From the NCBI GenBank assembly GCA_963788325.1, contig CAWBGJ010000014.1:124001-188000 (forward strand): a stretch of 64,000 bases of DNA, read 5' to 3'. This DNA is from Prado023 sp963788325 (lineage in GTDB: Bacteria; Actinomycetota; Actinomycetes; S36-B12; CAIYMF01). Position 1 is the first letter of the stretch, and every line of letters starts with the position of its first letter. The notes under the pieces are model-generated. The model saw only the letters and a list, made by a program, of their open reading frames with translations, did not search any database and had not been told where the DNA came from. Shown here piece after piece: positions 8,555 through 16,690 of the stretch. The position numbers and the translations under genes were made by a program.

Positions 8555-9339
8555 CGGACCTTGGCTCCGATCCAGACAGCGGCACCGGCCATCAGGCCCA
8601 GCGCCAGGGTGAACAGCAGCACGCCCTCGGTCACGGGCCCGAACGCCCCGAGACCCCAGCCACCGGGCTGGGTCTGGTTCTGCAGGTGGGCCACGTACTT
8701 GAGGATGTCCTGCTTCTCCGGCACTGTCAGCGTGCCGTCGCCGAAGACCGGCATGTTCTGCGGTCCGGTCAGCATGGCCTCGTAGACCTCCTGCTGGCTG
8801 GCCTCCATGAGGCTGGGCGCCCACTTGCCCTCGGTCAGGGCAGCGCCCCGGCCGGCGAAGTTGTGGCACTGGGCGCAGTTGGTCCGGAACAGCTCCCCAC
8901 CCACCGCCAGGTTGGCGTTGGTGGTGTCGAGCTCCTCAGCTGTGGGGATTGCGGGGCCCGGGCCGAGAGTGGCGATGTAGGCCGCCAGCGCCGCGATCTC
9001 CGCCTCGTCGTAGCTCGGGTCCTTGCGCTCGGCCTGGACGGTCGGGGCGGCCAACGGCATGCGCCCGGTGGCCACCTGGAAGTGCACGGAGGCGGCGCCG
9101 ACCCCGATCAGGTTGGGCGCCACCGAGGATCCCTCGGCATTGAGGCCGTGGCAGGAGGAGCATCCCTCCAGGTACAGCGCCCGCCCCTCCTCGACCTGGG
9201 TCTCGCTGTGCGGGGCGCCGGCGGCCCGGGCGGTGCCGCTGGTCGTCGCCAGCGCGTACACGGTGCCGATGACCGCCAATGCCCCGAGCAGCAGCATCAT
9301 CAGTGCTGCCGGGTGCCTGCGGGCTGCTGGACTGTTCAC
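8551..9339 (-). CDS. qcrC: dihaem cytochrome c subunit QcrC
   Basis: This 262-residue protein has an N-terminal anchor helix (residues ~12-30) and two c-type haem sites, 'CSSCH' near residue 60 and 'CAQCH' near residue 157. A C-terminal transmembrane helix ('GVLLFTLALGLMAGAAVW') follows. The two haem domains face the outside and hand electrons directly to cytochrome aa3, replacing a soluble cytochrome c. The GTG start at 9339 is preceded by AGAGGT. It lies 50 nt downstream of ctaE and overlaps qcrA by 4 nt. Confidence 0.96.
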   Translation of the reverse strand: MNSPAARRHPAALMMLLLGALAVIGTVYALATTSGTARAAGAPHSETQVEEGRALYLEGCSSCHGLNAEGSSVAPNLIGVGAASVHFQVATGRMPLAAPTVQAERKDPSYDEAEIAALAAYIATLGPGPAIPTAEELDTTNANLAVGGELFRTNCAQCHNFAGRGAALTEGKWAPSLMEASQQEVYEAMLTGPQNMPVFGDGTLTVPEKQDILKYVAHLQNQTQPGGWGLGAFGPVTEGVLLFTLALGLMAGAAVWIGAKVR

Positions 9340-9389
9340 GGGCCTACCTCTGCAAGGGATCGTGGATGCCGGGGCGGGAGCGGGTGCGA

Positions 9390-9998
9390 CTACTTCAGGA
9401 CGTAGATCGTGAAGAACAGTGCGATCCAGACGACGTCGACGAAGTGCCAGTAGTAGCTGGTGACGATCGCGGCTGTCGCCTGCTCGTGGCCGTAGCGCCG
9501 GGAGGCGTACGAACGGGCCAGCACGAACAGGAAGGCGACCAGACCGCCCACGACGTGCAGTCCGTGGAAGCCTGTGGTCAGGAAGAACGCCGAGCCGTAG
9601 GCCGAGGACGACAGCGACAACCCCTCCGCCTGGACGAGGTGGGCGTACTCATACACCTGACCGCCGATGAACACCGCGCCCATGATGAACGTGAGGGTGT
9701 ACCAGCGCTGCATGCCGCGAAGGTTGCCGCGCTCAGCGGCAAGCACGCCCAACTGGCAGGTCACGCTGGAGGACACCAGGATCAACGTGTTCACCGTGGC
9801 GAACGGGACGTTGAGGTACTGGGTCTGCTCAGCCCACACCTCTGGGTTGGTCGCCCGGAGGGTGAAGTACATAGCGAAGAGCCCGGCGAAGAACATCAGC
9901 TCGCTGGCGAGCCAGATGATCGTGCCCACCGCCACCTTGTTCGGGTGGATCGGATGGGCGCCCGGGTGCGCGGAGGTCACAACCGTTGTCGAAGCCAC
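9390..9998 (-). CDS. ctaE: cytochrome c oxidase subunit III
   Basis: The 202-residue protein has five hydrophobic helices and the subunit III pattern 'ASELMFFAGLFAMYFTLR', 'TGFHGLHVVGG' and a terminal 'YYWHFVDVVWIALF'. It is the short five-helix bacterial form and stabilises the catalytic core of aa3 oxidase in the cytoplasmic membrane. It starts the ctaE-qcrCAB unit, as in mycobacteria and corynebacteria. The GTG start has no clear ribosome site; a CAGACT element 6 nt upstream (10005-10010, minus strand) could be a leaderless -10. Confidence 0.96.
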   Translation of the reverse strand: MASTTVVTSAHPGAHPIHPNKVAVGTIIWLASELMFFAGLFAMYFTLRATNPEVWAEQTQYLNVPFATVNTLILVSSSVTCQLGVLAAERGNLRGMQRWYTLTFIMGAVFIGGQVYEYAHLVQAEGLSLSSSAYGSAFFLTTGFHGLHVVGGLVAFLFVLARSYASRRYGHEQATAAIVTSYYWHFVDVVWIALFFTIYVLK

Positions 9999-10133
9999 GC
10001 GCGCAGTCTGTCAGATGCGCTGCGTACTTCCCAGCCGAACCCCCGCAGTTCTAACCCCGCGTGTCTGGGCCTGCGCAGGTGAGTCCGTCGCCGGACCAAG
10101 TAGCATCCTGCCCAGCGACCCACAGGAGAATCC

Positions 10134-10556
10134 ATGCCCACGTCCCAGGCCCCCCGCACGCTGCGCATCATGGTCTACAGCGACGATCGGACCGTCCGCC
10201 GTGCCGTAGCGACCGCGCTGGGAACCCGCCCCGATCCGGAGCTGCCCGAGCTCGAGCTGGTGGAGGTTGCCACTGGCCCCGTCGCGGTGCGCACGGCCGA
10301 CGCCGGTGGGCTGGACCTGATGATCCTCGATGGCGAGGCGACCCCGTACGGCGGGATGGGCCTGGCCCGGCAGTTCAAGGACGAGATCCACCGCTGCCCA
10401 CCGATCCTGGTGCTCACCGGACGCCCACAGGACGCCTGGTTGGCCACCTGGTCACGGGCCGAGGCCGCGGTGGGCCACCCGATCGACCCCGGCCAGCTGG
10501 CCGAGACGGTCGCGGGGCTCCTGCGCCGGCGCGCTGCCGCAGTCACGACCACGTGA
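10134..10556 (+). CDS. stand-alone response-regulator receiver-like protein
   Basis: This 140-residue protein has the alternating beta/alpha pattern of a CheY fold: 'LRIMVYSDDRTVRRAVATAL', 'DLMILDGEATPYGGMGLARQ' and 'PPILVLTGRPQ'. The acidic pair is D17/D18, the likely phosphoacceptor is D66 and T95 sits in the switch position. The usual Lys after beta-5 appears to be Val in 'AAVGHPID', so it may be a pseudo-receiver. There is no output domain and no kinase nearby. An AGGAG site lies 6-7 nt upstream and a TAGCAT -10-like element further up. The trpD start overlaps its stop. Its place between ctaE and trpD is, as I recall, conserved in actinobacteria. Confidence 0.75.
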   Translation: MPTSQAPRTLRIMVYSDDRTVRRAVATALGTRPDPELPELELVEVATGPVAVRTADAGGLDLMILDGEATPYGGMGLARQFKDEIHRCPPILVLTGRPQDAWLATWSRAEAAVGHPIDPGQLAETVAGLLRRRAAAVTTT

Positions 10557-11647
10557 ACGGGGCACCGCTGACCGACTGGGTCGATGTCCTGGAGGCCCTG
10601 CTGGCCGGCGAGGACCTGAACGCCGCGACAACCACGTGGGTCATGGCCGAGATCCTCACCGGCGGGACGCCCCCGGCCAACACGGCGGCGTTCCTGGTCG
10701 CGTTGCGCGCCAAGGGTGAGACGGCCCACGAGGTCGCCGGCCTGGTCACCGGGATGATGAATGCCAGCGTGCCGCTGCAGGTGACAGGCCCGGTGGTGGA
10801 CACCTGTGGGACCGGTGGGGACCGTTCCCACACGGTCAACATCTCCACGATGGCTGCCCTGGTGGCCGCCGCCGCGGGCGCCCGCGTGGCCAAGCACGGC
10901 AATCGTGCTGCCTCGTCGCAGAGTGGCTCGGCCGACATGCTCGAGGCGCTCGGCGTGGCCATCGACCTGCCCGCCTCTGCTGCTGCCGAGGCTGGCGACC
11001 TGCTGGGGATCACGTTCTGCTTCGCGCCCGTGTTCCACCCCGCGATGCGCCACATCGGCCCGATCCGCCGAGAGCTGGGCATCCGCACCGTGTTCAACAT
11101 CCTCGGTCCGCTGGCCAACCCCGCCCACCCCGCGGCTCAGGTCCTGGGCGTGCCCAACGAGGCGATCGGCGAGTTGATGTCCGGGGTCCTGGCCGCGCGC
11201 GGCACCCGCGCGCTGGTCGTCCACGGCGACGATGGACTCGATGAGCTGAGCATCCACACCACGTCGACCGTGTGGGACCTGACCACCGACCGGCCTCGCA
11301 GCACCGTCGTCGACCCGGCCGCGCTGGGCCTGCCTGCCGGGGCGCCGGACGCCCTGCGTGGCGGGACCGCCCAGCGCAACGCCGCGCTGTTCCAGACACT
11401 GCTCGACACCCCGGACGATCCGATGATCGCCGGGATCCGCGATGCGGTGAGCCTCAACGCGGCTGCCGCACTGGTCGCCTACGCGGCAGCCGGCGGTGAG
11501 TTGCCGGTGGCGATCCCCGATGCCAGCACCGACCTCGCGGTGCGCCTGCGCGCAGCGCTCCCGGCTGTCTCAGACGCACTCACCTCAGGCGCGGCCCGCG
11601 ACCTGCTCGGCCGGTGGATCACCACCAGCCAGGACCTGCGGCCCTGA
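10553..11647 (+). CDS. trpD: anthranilate phosphoribosyltransferase
   Basis: The 364-residue enzyme carries the PRPP-binding signature 'DTCGTGGDRSHTVNIST' near residue 83, the 'KHGNRAASSQSGSADMLEALG' segment and 'VFNILGPLANPA'. It converts anthranilate and PRPP to phosphoribosyl-anthranilate in tryptophan synthesis. GTG 10553 overlaps the upstream receiver gene stop (GTGA), implying coupled translation. No other trp gene is nearby. The isolated trpD next to the respiratory genes matches Rv2192c in mycobacteria, although orientation relative to neighbours differs in detail. Confidence 0.95.
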   Translation: MNGAPLTDWVDVLEALLAGEDLNAATTTWVMAEILTGGTPPANTAAFLVALRAKGETAHEVAGLVTGMMNASVPLQVTGPVVDTCGTGGDRSHTVNISTMAALVAAAAGARVAKHGNRAASSQSGSADMLEALGVAIDLPASAAAEAGDLLGITFCFAPVFHPAMRHIGPIRRELGIRTVFNILGPLANPAHPAAQVLGVPNEAIGELMSGVLAARGTRALVVHGDDGLDELSIHTTSTVWDLTTDRPRSTVVDPAALGLPAGAPDALRGGTAQRNAALFQTLLDTPDDPMIAGIRDAVSLNAAAALVAYAAAGGELPVAIPDASTDLAVRLRAALPAVSDALTSGAARDLLGRWITTSQDLRP

Positions 11648-12013
11648 ATGGTGGACGACTCAGCGCGCTCCGAGCCTGAGCACCTCGTGGCCGGGACCGG
11701 CTGCGTGGGCGGGCATCTCCCGGGGATGGAACTCGACGCTGGTCGGATCGGCCTGGTGCCGACGGCACGCAAGACGTGGATCGGGGTGGGCCTGATCGCC
11801 TGGGTCCTGGGCGGGGCGCTGCTGCTCGGGCGGCCCCAGTGGGCCTCGCTGGGCGCCCAGGTGGCCGTCCTCTGGCTGGGCCTGGCTGCGCTGGTCGTGC
11901 GCAACCTCGGCCACCGGGGCAAGTGCTGGCGCACGCGGACCTGGCGCCATGCCTGGGGTGGCCTCGTCCCCACGGGGTCCGACCCGACCAGGCCCGCCGG
12001 CGACGACGACTGA
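11648..12013 (+). CDS. small two-helix membrane protein, function unknown
   Basis: The 121-residue frame starts at an ATG directly after the trpD stop (TGAATG). It encodes two hydrophobic helices, about residues 44-62 and 68-86, separated by a short loop, followed by a basic Arg/Trp/His-rich tail. No family is recognised. Tight coupling to trpD and a GC-rich third-position pattern support it being real. Its product could equally be poorly conserved. It converges on ctaF with an 11-bp gap. Confidence 0.5.
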   Translation: MVDDSARSEPEHLVAGTGCVGGHLPGMELDAGRIGLVPTARKTWIGVGLIAWVLGGALLLGRPQWASLGAQVAVLWLGLAALVVRNLGHRGKCWRTRTWRHAWGGLVPTGSDPTRPAGDDD

Positions 12014-12024
12014 GCGGGACGGGA

Positions 12025-12423
12025 TCAGAACTGACGGGCCGGACCGTGGTAGTACTCGAACACCCAGTACGCCGAGGACATCACGACCAGCACCAGTCCG
12101 GCAGCGACGATCCATGCGGCAAAGGCCAGTCCTGCGAACGTGATGGCAGCCGAGGCGCCCACGAGCAGCGGCGCCCACGAGTACGGGCTGAAGTGCCCAT
12201 AGTCGGGGTCGGCGTCCCAGATCTCGGCCGAGGCCAGGTCCTCGGGCTGGTCGGGCAGGCGCTTGGCCGTGACCAGCAGGTAGAAGCCGATCATCGCCGA
12301 CAGGCCACCGGTGAGGACCAGGGCAGTGGTGCCCACCTCGTCGTGGGACATGATCCAGTAGACGCCTGCTACCAGCAGGTAGAAGACCGCCCCACCGATG
12401 AACAGCTTGGCCGCGAGCTTCAC
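12025..12423 (-). CDS. ctaF: cytochrome c oxidase subunit IV, actinobacterial type
   Basis: The 132-residue protein has four transmembrane helices: 'LFIGGAVFYLLVAGVYWI', 'TALVLTGGLSAMIGFYLL', and two in 'WAPLLVGASAAITFAGLAFAAW' onward. The loop 'EIWDADPDYGHFSPYSWAPL' is a hallmark of the actinobacterial CtaF family (Rv2199c-like). It is an accessory subunit of the aa3 oxidase. The start overlaps the ctaD stop by 4 nt, and it is the last gene of ctaC-ctaD-ctaF. Confidence 0.95.
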   Translation of the reverse strand: MKLAAKLFIGGAVFYLLVAGVYWIMSHDEVGTTALVLTGGLSAMIGFYLLVTAKRLPDQPEDLASAEIWDADPDYGHFSPYSWAPLLVGASAAITFAGLAFAAWIVAAGLVLVVMSSAYWVFEYYHGPARQF

Positions 12424-14132
12424 GAGATCTCCCCCTTCGGCGCGGTGCGGGCCTCAAGCGTGGCGAGGTAGCCCTCGACATCCCAATCCGCGAGCTCGGG
12501 ATGATGCAGGTCGAACGCGGGGCGCTCGGAGCGGATCCGCGGCAGGGATACGAAGTTGTGCCGCGGCGGTGGGCTGGACGTCGCCCACTCCAGGGACGCC
12601 CCCCAGCCCCACGGATCGTCCTCGGTCACCAGCGGCGCGGTGCGCCACGTCTTGTACACGTTGTAGAGGAAGAACAGCGTCGAGACACCCAGGACGAAGG
12701 CGAAGAACGAGGAGATCTCGTTCTCCAGGGTGAAGCCGTCGCCGGGCAGGTAGTCACCGTAACGGCGCGGCATCCCCTCGACGCCCAGCCAGTGCTGGAT
12801 GAGGAAGGTGCCGTTGAACCCGATGAAGGTCAGCGCGAAGTGCCACTTGCCCAGGGTCTCGTCGAGCATCCGGCCGAAGATCTTGGGCCACCAGAAGTAG
12901 AACCCGGCGTACATGGCGAACACGACGGTGCCGAAGACCGTGTAGTGGAAGTGCGCCACCACGAAGTAGGAGTCCGAGACGTGGAAGTCCAGCGGCGGAG
13001 AGGCCAAGATGACCCCGGTCAGCCCACCGAACAGGAAGGTGATCAGGAAGCCCAGGGCCCACAGCATCGGGGTCTCGAAGCTGATCGACCCGCCCCACAT
13101 CGTGCCGATCCAGTTGAAGAACTTCACGCCCGTGGGCACCGCGATGAGCATCGTCATCAGCGAGAAGAAGGGCAGCGAGACTGCGCCGGTGACGTACATG
13201 TGGTGGGCCCAGACGGCCATCGACAGCGCAGCGATCGCAATTGTGGCGAACACCAGGCCCTTGTAGCCGAAGATCGGCTTGCGGCTGAAGGCCGGCAGGA
13301 TCTCGGAGATGATGCCGAAGAACGGCAGAGCGATGACGTAGACCTCGGGATGGCCGAAGAACCAGAACAGGTGCTGGAAGAGGATCGCCCCACCGTTCTC
13401 CGGCAGGAAGACCACCGACCCGAACTTCCGGTCGATCTCCAGGACTACCAGGGTCGCGGCCAGGACCGGGAACACCATGATGACCAGAACACTGGTCAGA
13501 AGGATGTTCCACGTGAAGATCGGCATCCGGAACATCGTCATGCCCGGAGCGCGCATGGTCAGGATGGTGGTGATGAAGTTCACCGCGCCCAAGATCGTGC
13601 CGACACCGCCGAGGGCGAAGCCGAGGATCCACAGGTCCGCGCCCACGTTCGGGGAGAACTCCGGACCTGACAGCGGGGTGTAGAGGAACCAGCCGAAGGC
13701 CGCCGCGCCACCGGGGGTGAGGAAGCCGGTGAGCACGATCAGGCCACCGAAGAAGTACATCCAGTAGCCGAGCATGTTCAGCCGCGGGAAGGCCACGTCC
13801 GGGGAGCCGATCTGCAGCGGCATCAGGAAGTTCGCGAACCCGATGAACAGGGCGGTGGCGAACAGCAGGAGCATGATCGAGCCGTGCATGGTGAACAGCT
13901 GGTTGTACTGCTCGAGGGTCAGTATCTGCAGGCCCGGCCGCGCCAGCTCGGCACGGATGAGCAGGGCCATCACGCCACCAATGAGGAAGAACGTGAACGA
14001 GGTGCCCAGGTACAGCCGGCCGATCGTCTTGTGGTCCGTGGTGGTCATGACCGCCACGATCTTCTGGCCCAGGCTGCGCTCACGGGGCGGCGGGGCGCTG
14101 ATCTCCACCGAGGGTTCGTTCAGAAGCGTCAT
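12420..14132 (-). CDS. ctaD: cytochrome c oxidase subunit I
   Basis: The 570-residue protein has about 12 transmembrane helices and all haem-copper motifs: 'TMHGSIMLLLF' for low-spin haem a, 'WFFGHPEVYVIALP' with the CuB His cross-linked to Tyr, 'VWAHHMYVTG' and 'HFHYTVFGTVVFAMYAG'. It reduces O2 to water while pumping protons. In mycobacteria ctaD lies elsewhere; here it sits between ctaC and ctaF as in Streptomyces. Both ends overlap neighbours by ATGA, so the three subunits are probably made in equal amounts. Confidence 0.97.
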   Translation of the reverse strand: MTLLNEPSVEISAPPPRERSLGQKIVAVMTTTDHKTIGRLYLGTSFTFFLIGGVMALLIRAELARPGLQILTLEQYNQLFTMHGSIMLLLFATALFIGFANFLMPLQIGSPDVAFPRLNMLGYWMYFFGGLIVLTGFLTPGGAAAFGWFLYTPLSGPEFSPNVGADLWILGFALGGVGTILGAVNFITTILTMRAPGMTMFRMPIFTWNILLTSVLVIMVFPVLAATLVVLEIDRKFGSVVFLPENGGAILFQHLFWFFGHPEVYVIALPFFGIISEILPAFSRKPIFGYKGLVFATIAIAALSMAVWAHHMYVTGAVSLPFFSLMTMLIAVPTGVKFFNWIGTMWGGSISFETPMLWALGFLITFLFGGLTGVILASPPLDFHVSDSYFVVAHFHYTVFGTVVFAMYAGFYFWWPKIFGRMLDETLGKWHFALTFIGFNGTFLIQHWLGVEGMPRRYGDYLPGDGFTLENEISSFFAFVLGVSTLFFLYNVYKTWRTAPLVTEDDPWGWGASLEWATSSPPPRHNFVSLPRIRSERPAFDLHHPELADWDVEGYLATLEARTAPKGEIS

Positions 14133-15001
14133 TGCGTGACCTCCGCGCCTGTGAAGCCTGAGTATCGGTCGGTCTCCCAGTAGCGCTCCCCGTCCCGGGT
14201 GATCCGATCACTCTCGATGGAACCCACCTGGCCCTTGGCCCGCAACTCCGCGATGTGCTGGTCGTACTCAGCCCGCTCGACGACCTTGACCCGGAACAGC
14301 ATCCGCGCGTGGTCCACGCCGCACAGCTCCGCGCACCGGCCGGCGTAGTCGCCGACCTTGTTCGGGGTGACCTCGAACTTGTTCAGCCGGTCGGGGAAGA
14401 CGTCCATCTTCATCAGGAATGCCGGGATCCAGAACGAGTGGACCACGTCGGGGCTCTGCAGCTCGAAGACGACCGACTCGTCGACAGGCAGGTACAGCGT
14501 CGGGATCTCGGCGACCTCGGCGGTGCCGACCTCGTACACGTCGTCGTCGACGTAGTTGAACGCCCAGCTCCAGCGGAACCCGACCACGCCGATCGTGTTG
14601 TCCGGGTTCTCGGACACCTTGATCAGCTCGGTCTGGTCGCGAGCCGTGAAGAAGAAGAAGCCCAGGATCATCACCAGCGGGACGATCGTGTACATGACCT
14701 CCAGGGGCACGTTGTAGCGCATCTGGGCAGGGGCCTCGGCGTCAGCGTCCTTGCGCCGGAACCGGAAGGCCGCATAGAGGATCAGTGCCCCGGTGAACAG
14801 GCCCACGAGCGCCACGGCCACCCACGCGCCGAACCAGAGGTCCTCGATGATCAGGGACTGCTCCGAAGCGCCCTCCGGGGCGTTCATGGAGAACCCCTCG
14901 CGCACACTGCACCCCGAGGCCAACAGGGCAATGGCCAGTGCGCCAGCACCGGCCCCCCACCGGCGCAACGACCGGGATCGGTCGGTGCGATCTGCTACCA
15001 C
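14129..15001 (-). CDS. ctaC: cytochrome c oxidase subunit II, lipoprotein
   Basis: The 290-residue protein starts with a basic segment and a signal sequence ending in the lipobox 'ALLASGC', so it is exported and lipid-anchored. Two transmembrane helices follow, then the cupredoxin domain with the CuA site 'CAELCGVDHARMLF' (two Cys, His, Met). It accepts electrons from QcrC. GTG 15001 is chosen because a GAGGGG site lies 10 nt upstream and the signal peptide then has normal length; a longer frame opening at 15136 would overlap the divergent gene. Confidence 0.95.
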   Translation of the reverse strand: MVADRTDRSRSLRRWGAGAGALAIALLASGCSVREGFSMNAPEGASEQSLIIEDLWFGAWVAVALVGLFTGALILYAAFRFRRKDADAEAPAQMRYNVPLEVMYTIVPLVMILGFFFFTARDQTELIKVSENPDNTIGVVGFRWSWAFNYVDDDVYEVGTAEVAEIPTLYLPVDESVVFELQSPDVVHSFWIPAFLMKMDVFPDRLNKFEVTPNKVGDYAGRCAELCGVDHARMLFRVKVVERAEYDQHIAELRAKGQVGSIESDRITRDGERYWETDRYSGFTGAEVTQ

Positions 15002-15078
15002 GTCAGGTGTTCCCCTCAGAATGGCCGGGCGGATCCACGTACTGCGTGCACCCCACGGCTCGGACGCTGGACAGGGGG

Positions 15079-15109
15079 AGACTAGCGCAGTCAGGGGCGG
15101 ATCTGCCAA
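15079..15109 (-). promoter_or_regulatory. possible sigma-A promoter for ctaC-ctaD-ctaF
   Basis: On the minus strand TTGGCA (15104-15109) and TAGTCT (15079-15084) are spaced by 19 nt, about 80 nt before the ctaC GTG. The spacing is longer than optimal, so this is a tentative assignment. Confidence 0.35.
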
Positions 15110-15121
15110 GGGACCCAGCGA

Positions 15122-15127
15122 TACCGT
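15122..15127 (+). promoter_or_regulatory. -10 element, leaderless promoter of the cysteine desulfurase
   Basis: TACCGT ends 7 nt before ATG 15135, with no ribosome site, implying a leaderless transcript. Confidence 0.55.
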
Positions 15128-15134
15128 GTAGGGC

Positions 15135-16259
15135 ATGTCGCGCCACTTCGATGCCGCCTCGGGCCTGCCGCTGGACGAGCGGGCCGGGCATGCCCTGACG
15201 GCAGCCTTCGAGCATGGCTGGGCCGATCCAGCCCGGCTCTACCACGAGGGAAGGCTCGCCCGGCAGCTGCTCGATGCAGCACGGGCCGCCGTGGCCACGT
15301 GCGTCGGTGCGCTGCCCCAGGAGGTCATGTTCACGGGTTCGGGCAGCCAAGCCCTGCAACTGGGCCTGCTCGGCCTGGCTCGGGCGCGCCAGGGCGTCGG
15401 GCGGCAGGTCGTGGCCAGCGCCGTGGAGCACTCGGCCGTGCTCCGGGCCGCGGATTGGGTGCTGGCCGGTGACGACCCGACGCTGGCTGCGGTGAACCTT
15501 CACGCTGAGGTCGAGGTGCAGGCTTTCGCAACGGCTCTCCGCTCCCCCGGGGTTGCCCTGGCCGCGGTGCAGCAGGTCAACCATGAGGTCGGGGCGATCC
15601 AGCCCCTGGCCGAGGTCCACGCCCTGGCCCGCGAGGCCGGCGTGCCGCTCCTGGTGGACGCGTGCGCCGCGCTGGGTTCGGTGCCGGTCACCGAGCACTG
15701 GGACGTGCTGGCCGGCAGCGCCCACAAGTGGGGCGGGCCGGCCGGAGTGGGTGTCCTGGTGGTGCGCTCGGGCGTGCGCTGGCGCAGCCCCATGCCCACG
15801 GACGAGGCGGGGCGGATCGCGGGCTTCCCCAACATCCCGGGTGCGGTCGCTGCCGCCGCTGCCCTCGAGCACGCGACGGCGCAGCTGCCGGCCACGACGC
15901 AGCGGCGCGCGCAGCTCCTGGACCTGCTGCGCGCCGAGGTCCCGCGGGTCGCTGGGGACATCATCGCCCTGGGCCGGCCCGGCTCGGCGCCGCACATCGT
16001 GTGCTTCACGGTGCTCTACGCCGACGGGGAGGCCCTGGTCAGCGCACTGGACCGGGCCGGGTTCGCCGTCAGCTCGGGCTCGGCCTGCACGTCCGACACC
16101 CGTCGGCCCAGTCATGTCCTGGCAGCGATGGGCGCCATCACGCACGGGAACCTGCGCGTGAGCCTGCCCCCAGAGGTCACGGCGACCGACGTACAGGACT
16201 TCCTGGCCGCATTGCCCGCGGCCGTGGCCACGGCTCGGGACGCTGCGGGGCGTGCATGA
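15135..16259 (+). CDS. cysteine desulfurase, NifS/IscS family
   Basis: This 374-residue PLP enzyme carries the Schiff-base lysine in 'GSAHKWGGPAGVGVL' near residue 200 and the persulfide cysteine in 'SSGSACTSDTRRPSHVLAAMG' near residue 320. 'VEHSAVL' and 'QQVNHEVGAIQPL' match the cofactor-binding region. It removes sulfur from cysteine for Fe-S clusters, tRNA thiolation or other sulfur carriers. The stop overlaps the ATG of a TusA-family gene, so the persulfide probably passes to that protein. No iscU/suf genes are adjacent, which favours a role in sulfur transfer rather than bulk cluster assembly. Confidence 0.9.
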   Translation: MSRHFDAASGLPLDERAGHALTAAFEHGWADPARLYHEGRLARQLLDAARAAVATCVGALPQEVMFTGSGSQALQLGLLGLARARQGVGRQVVASAVEHSAVLRAADWVLAGDDPTLAAVNLHAEVEVQAFATALRSPGVALAAVQQVNHEVGAIQPLAEVHALAREAGVPLLVDACAALGSVPVTEHWDVLAGSAHKWGGPAGVGVLVVRSGVRWRSPMPTDEAGRIAGFPNIPGAVAAAAALEHATAQLPATTQRRAQLLDLLRAEVPRVAGDIIALGRPGSAPHIVCFTVLYADGEALVSALDRAGFAVSSGSACTSDTRRPSHVLAAMGAITHGNLRVSLPPEVTATDVQDFLAALPAAVATARDAAGRA

Positions 16260-16690
16260 GCCGGCCCGCCTCCGACGCGGTCACCCCCGATGAAGTCGCC
16301 CCGGACGCGGTCGTGGAGGCCCGCGGCGTCCTCTGCCCGGTGCCGATCATCCGCCTGGCGAGGGCCGCGGCTGCGCTACCCGCCGGAGCGCTCGTCGAGC
16401 TGCGCACCGACGACCCCGCCGCCGAGTACGACGTCCCCGCATGGTGCCGGCTGCGCGGGCATCACCTGCTGCACACCGAGGCCGTGTCCGTCGAGGACCA
16501 TCTGCCGCTCGACGGGTCCGGAGCCCCCGGGCCTGAGCCGCACGTCCCGAACCACACCCCTGGGCTCGCTCAGCGCCACCTGATCCGGCTGGCAGCCGGG
16601 AACGCGGCTGCCACTGGGCCCTCAACGCCCGGCAGCACGTCGGACAGCACCGGCGGGCAGGACAGCGTCGCCGGGAGGGCCCGCAGGTAG
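16256..16690 (+). CDS. TusA-family sulfur carrier with long C-terminal tail
   Basis: Residues ~18-75 are a TusA domain with the signature 'ARGVLCPVPIIRLARAA', whose cysteine accepts a persulfide. The start overlaps the cysteine desulfurase stop (ATGA). The protein is 144 residues, whereas TusA proteins are usually about 75-85. The last ~65 residues are Gly/Ser/Thr/Pro-rich, and the final 121 bp overlap the 3' end of aat on the opposite strand. Either the tail is real and disordered, or an earlier stop has been lost. The desulfurase-TusA pairing is a strong functional link. Confidence 0.8.
   Translation: MSRPASDAVTPDEVAPDAVVEARGVLCPVPIIRLARAAAALPAGALVELRTDDPAAEYDVPAWCRLRGHHLLHTEAVSVEDHLPLDGSGAPGPEPHVPNHTPGLAQRHLIRLAAGNAAATGPSTPGSTSDSTGGQDSVAGRARR

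Noticed and set aside
12013..12025. Short gap between the two-helix protein and ctaF as a regulatory site
   Set aside because: Only 11 bp between convergent stops, with no palindrome.
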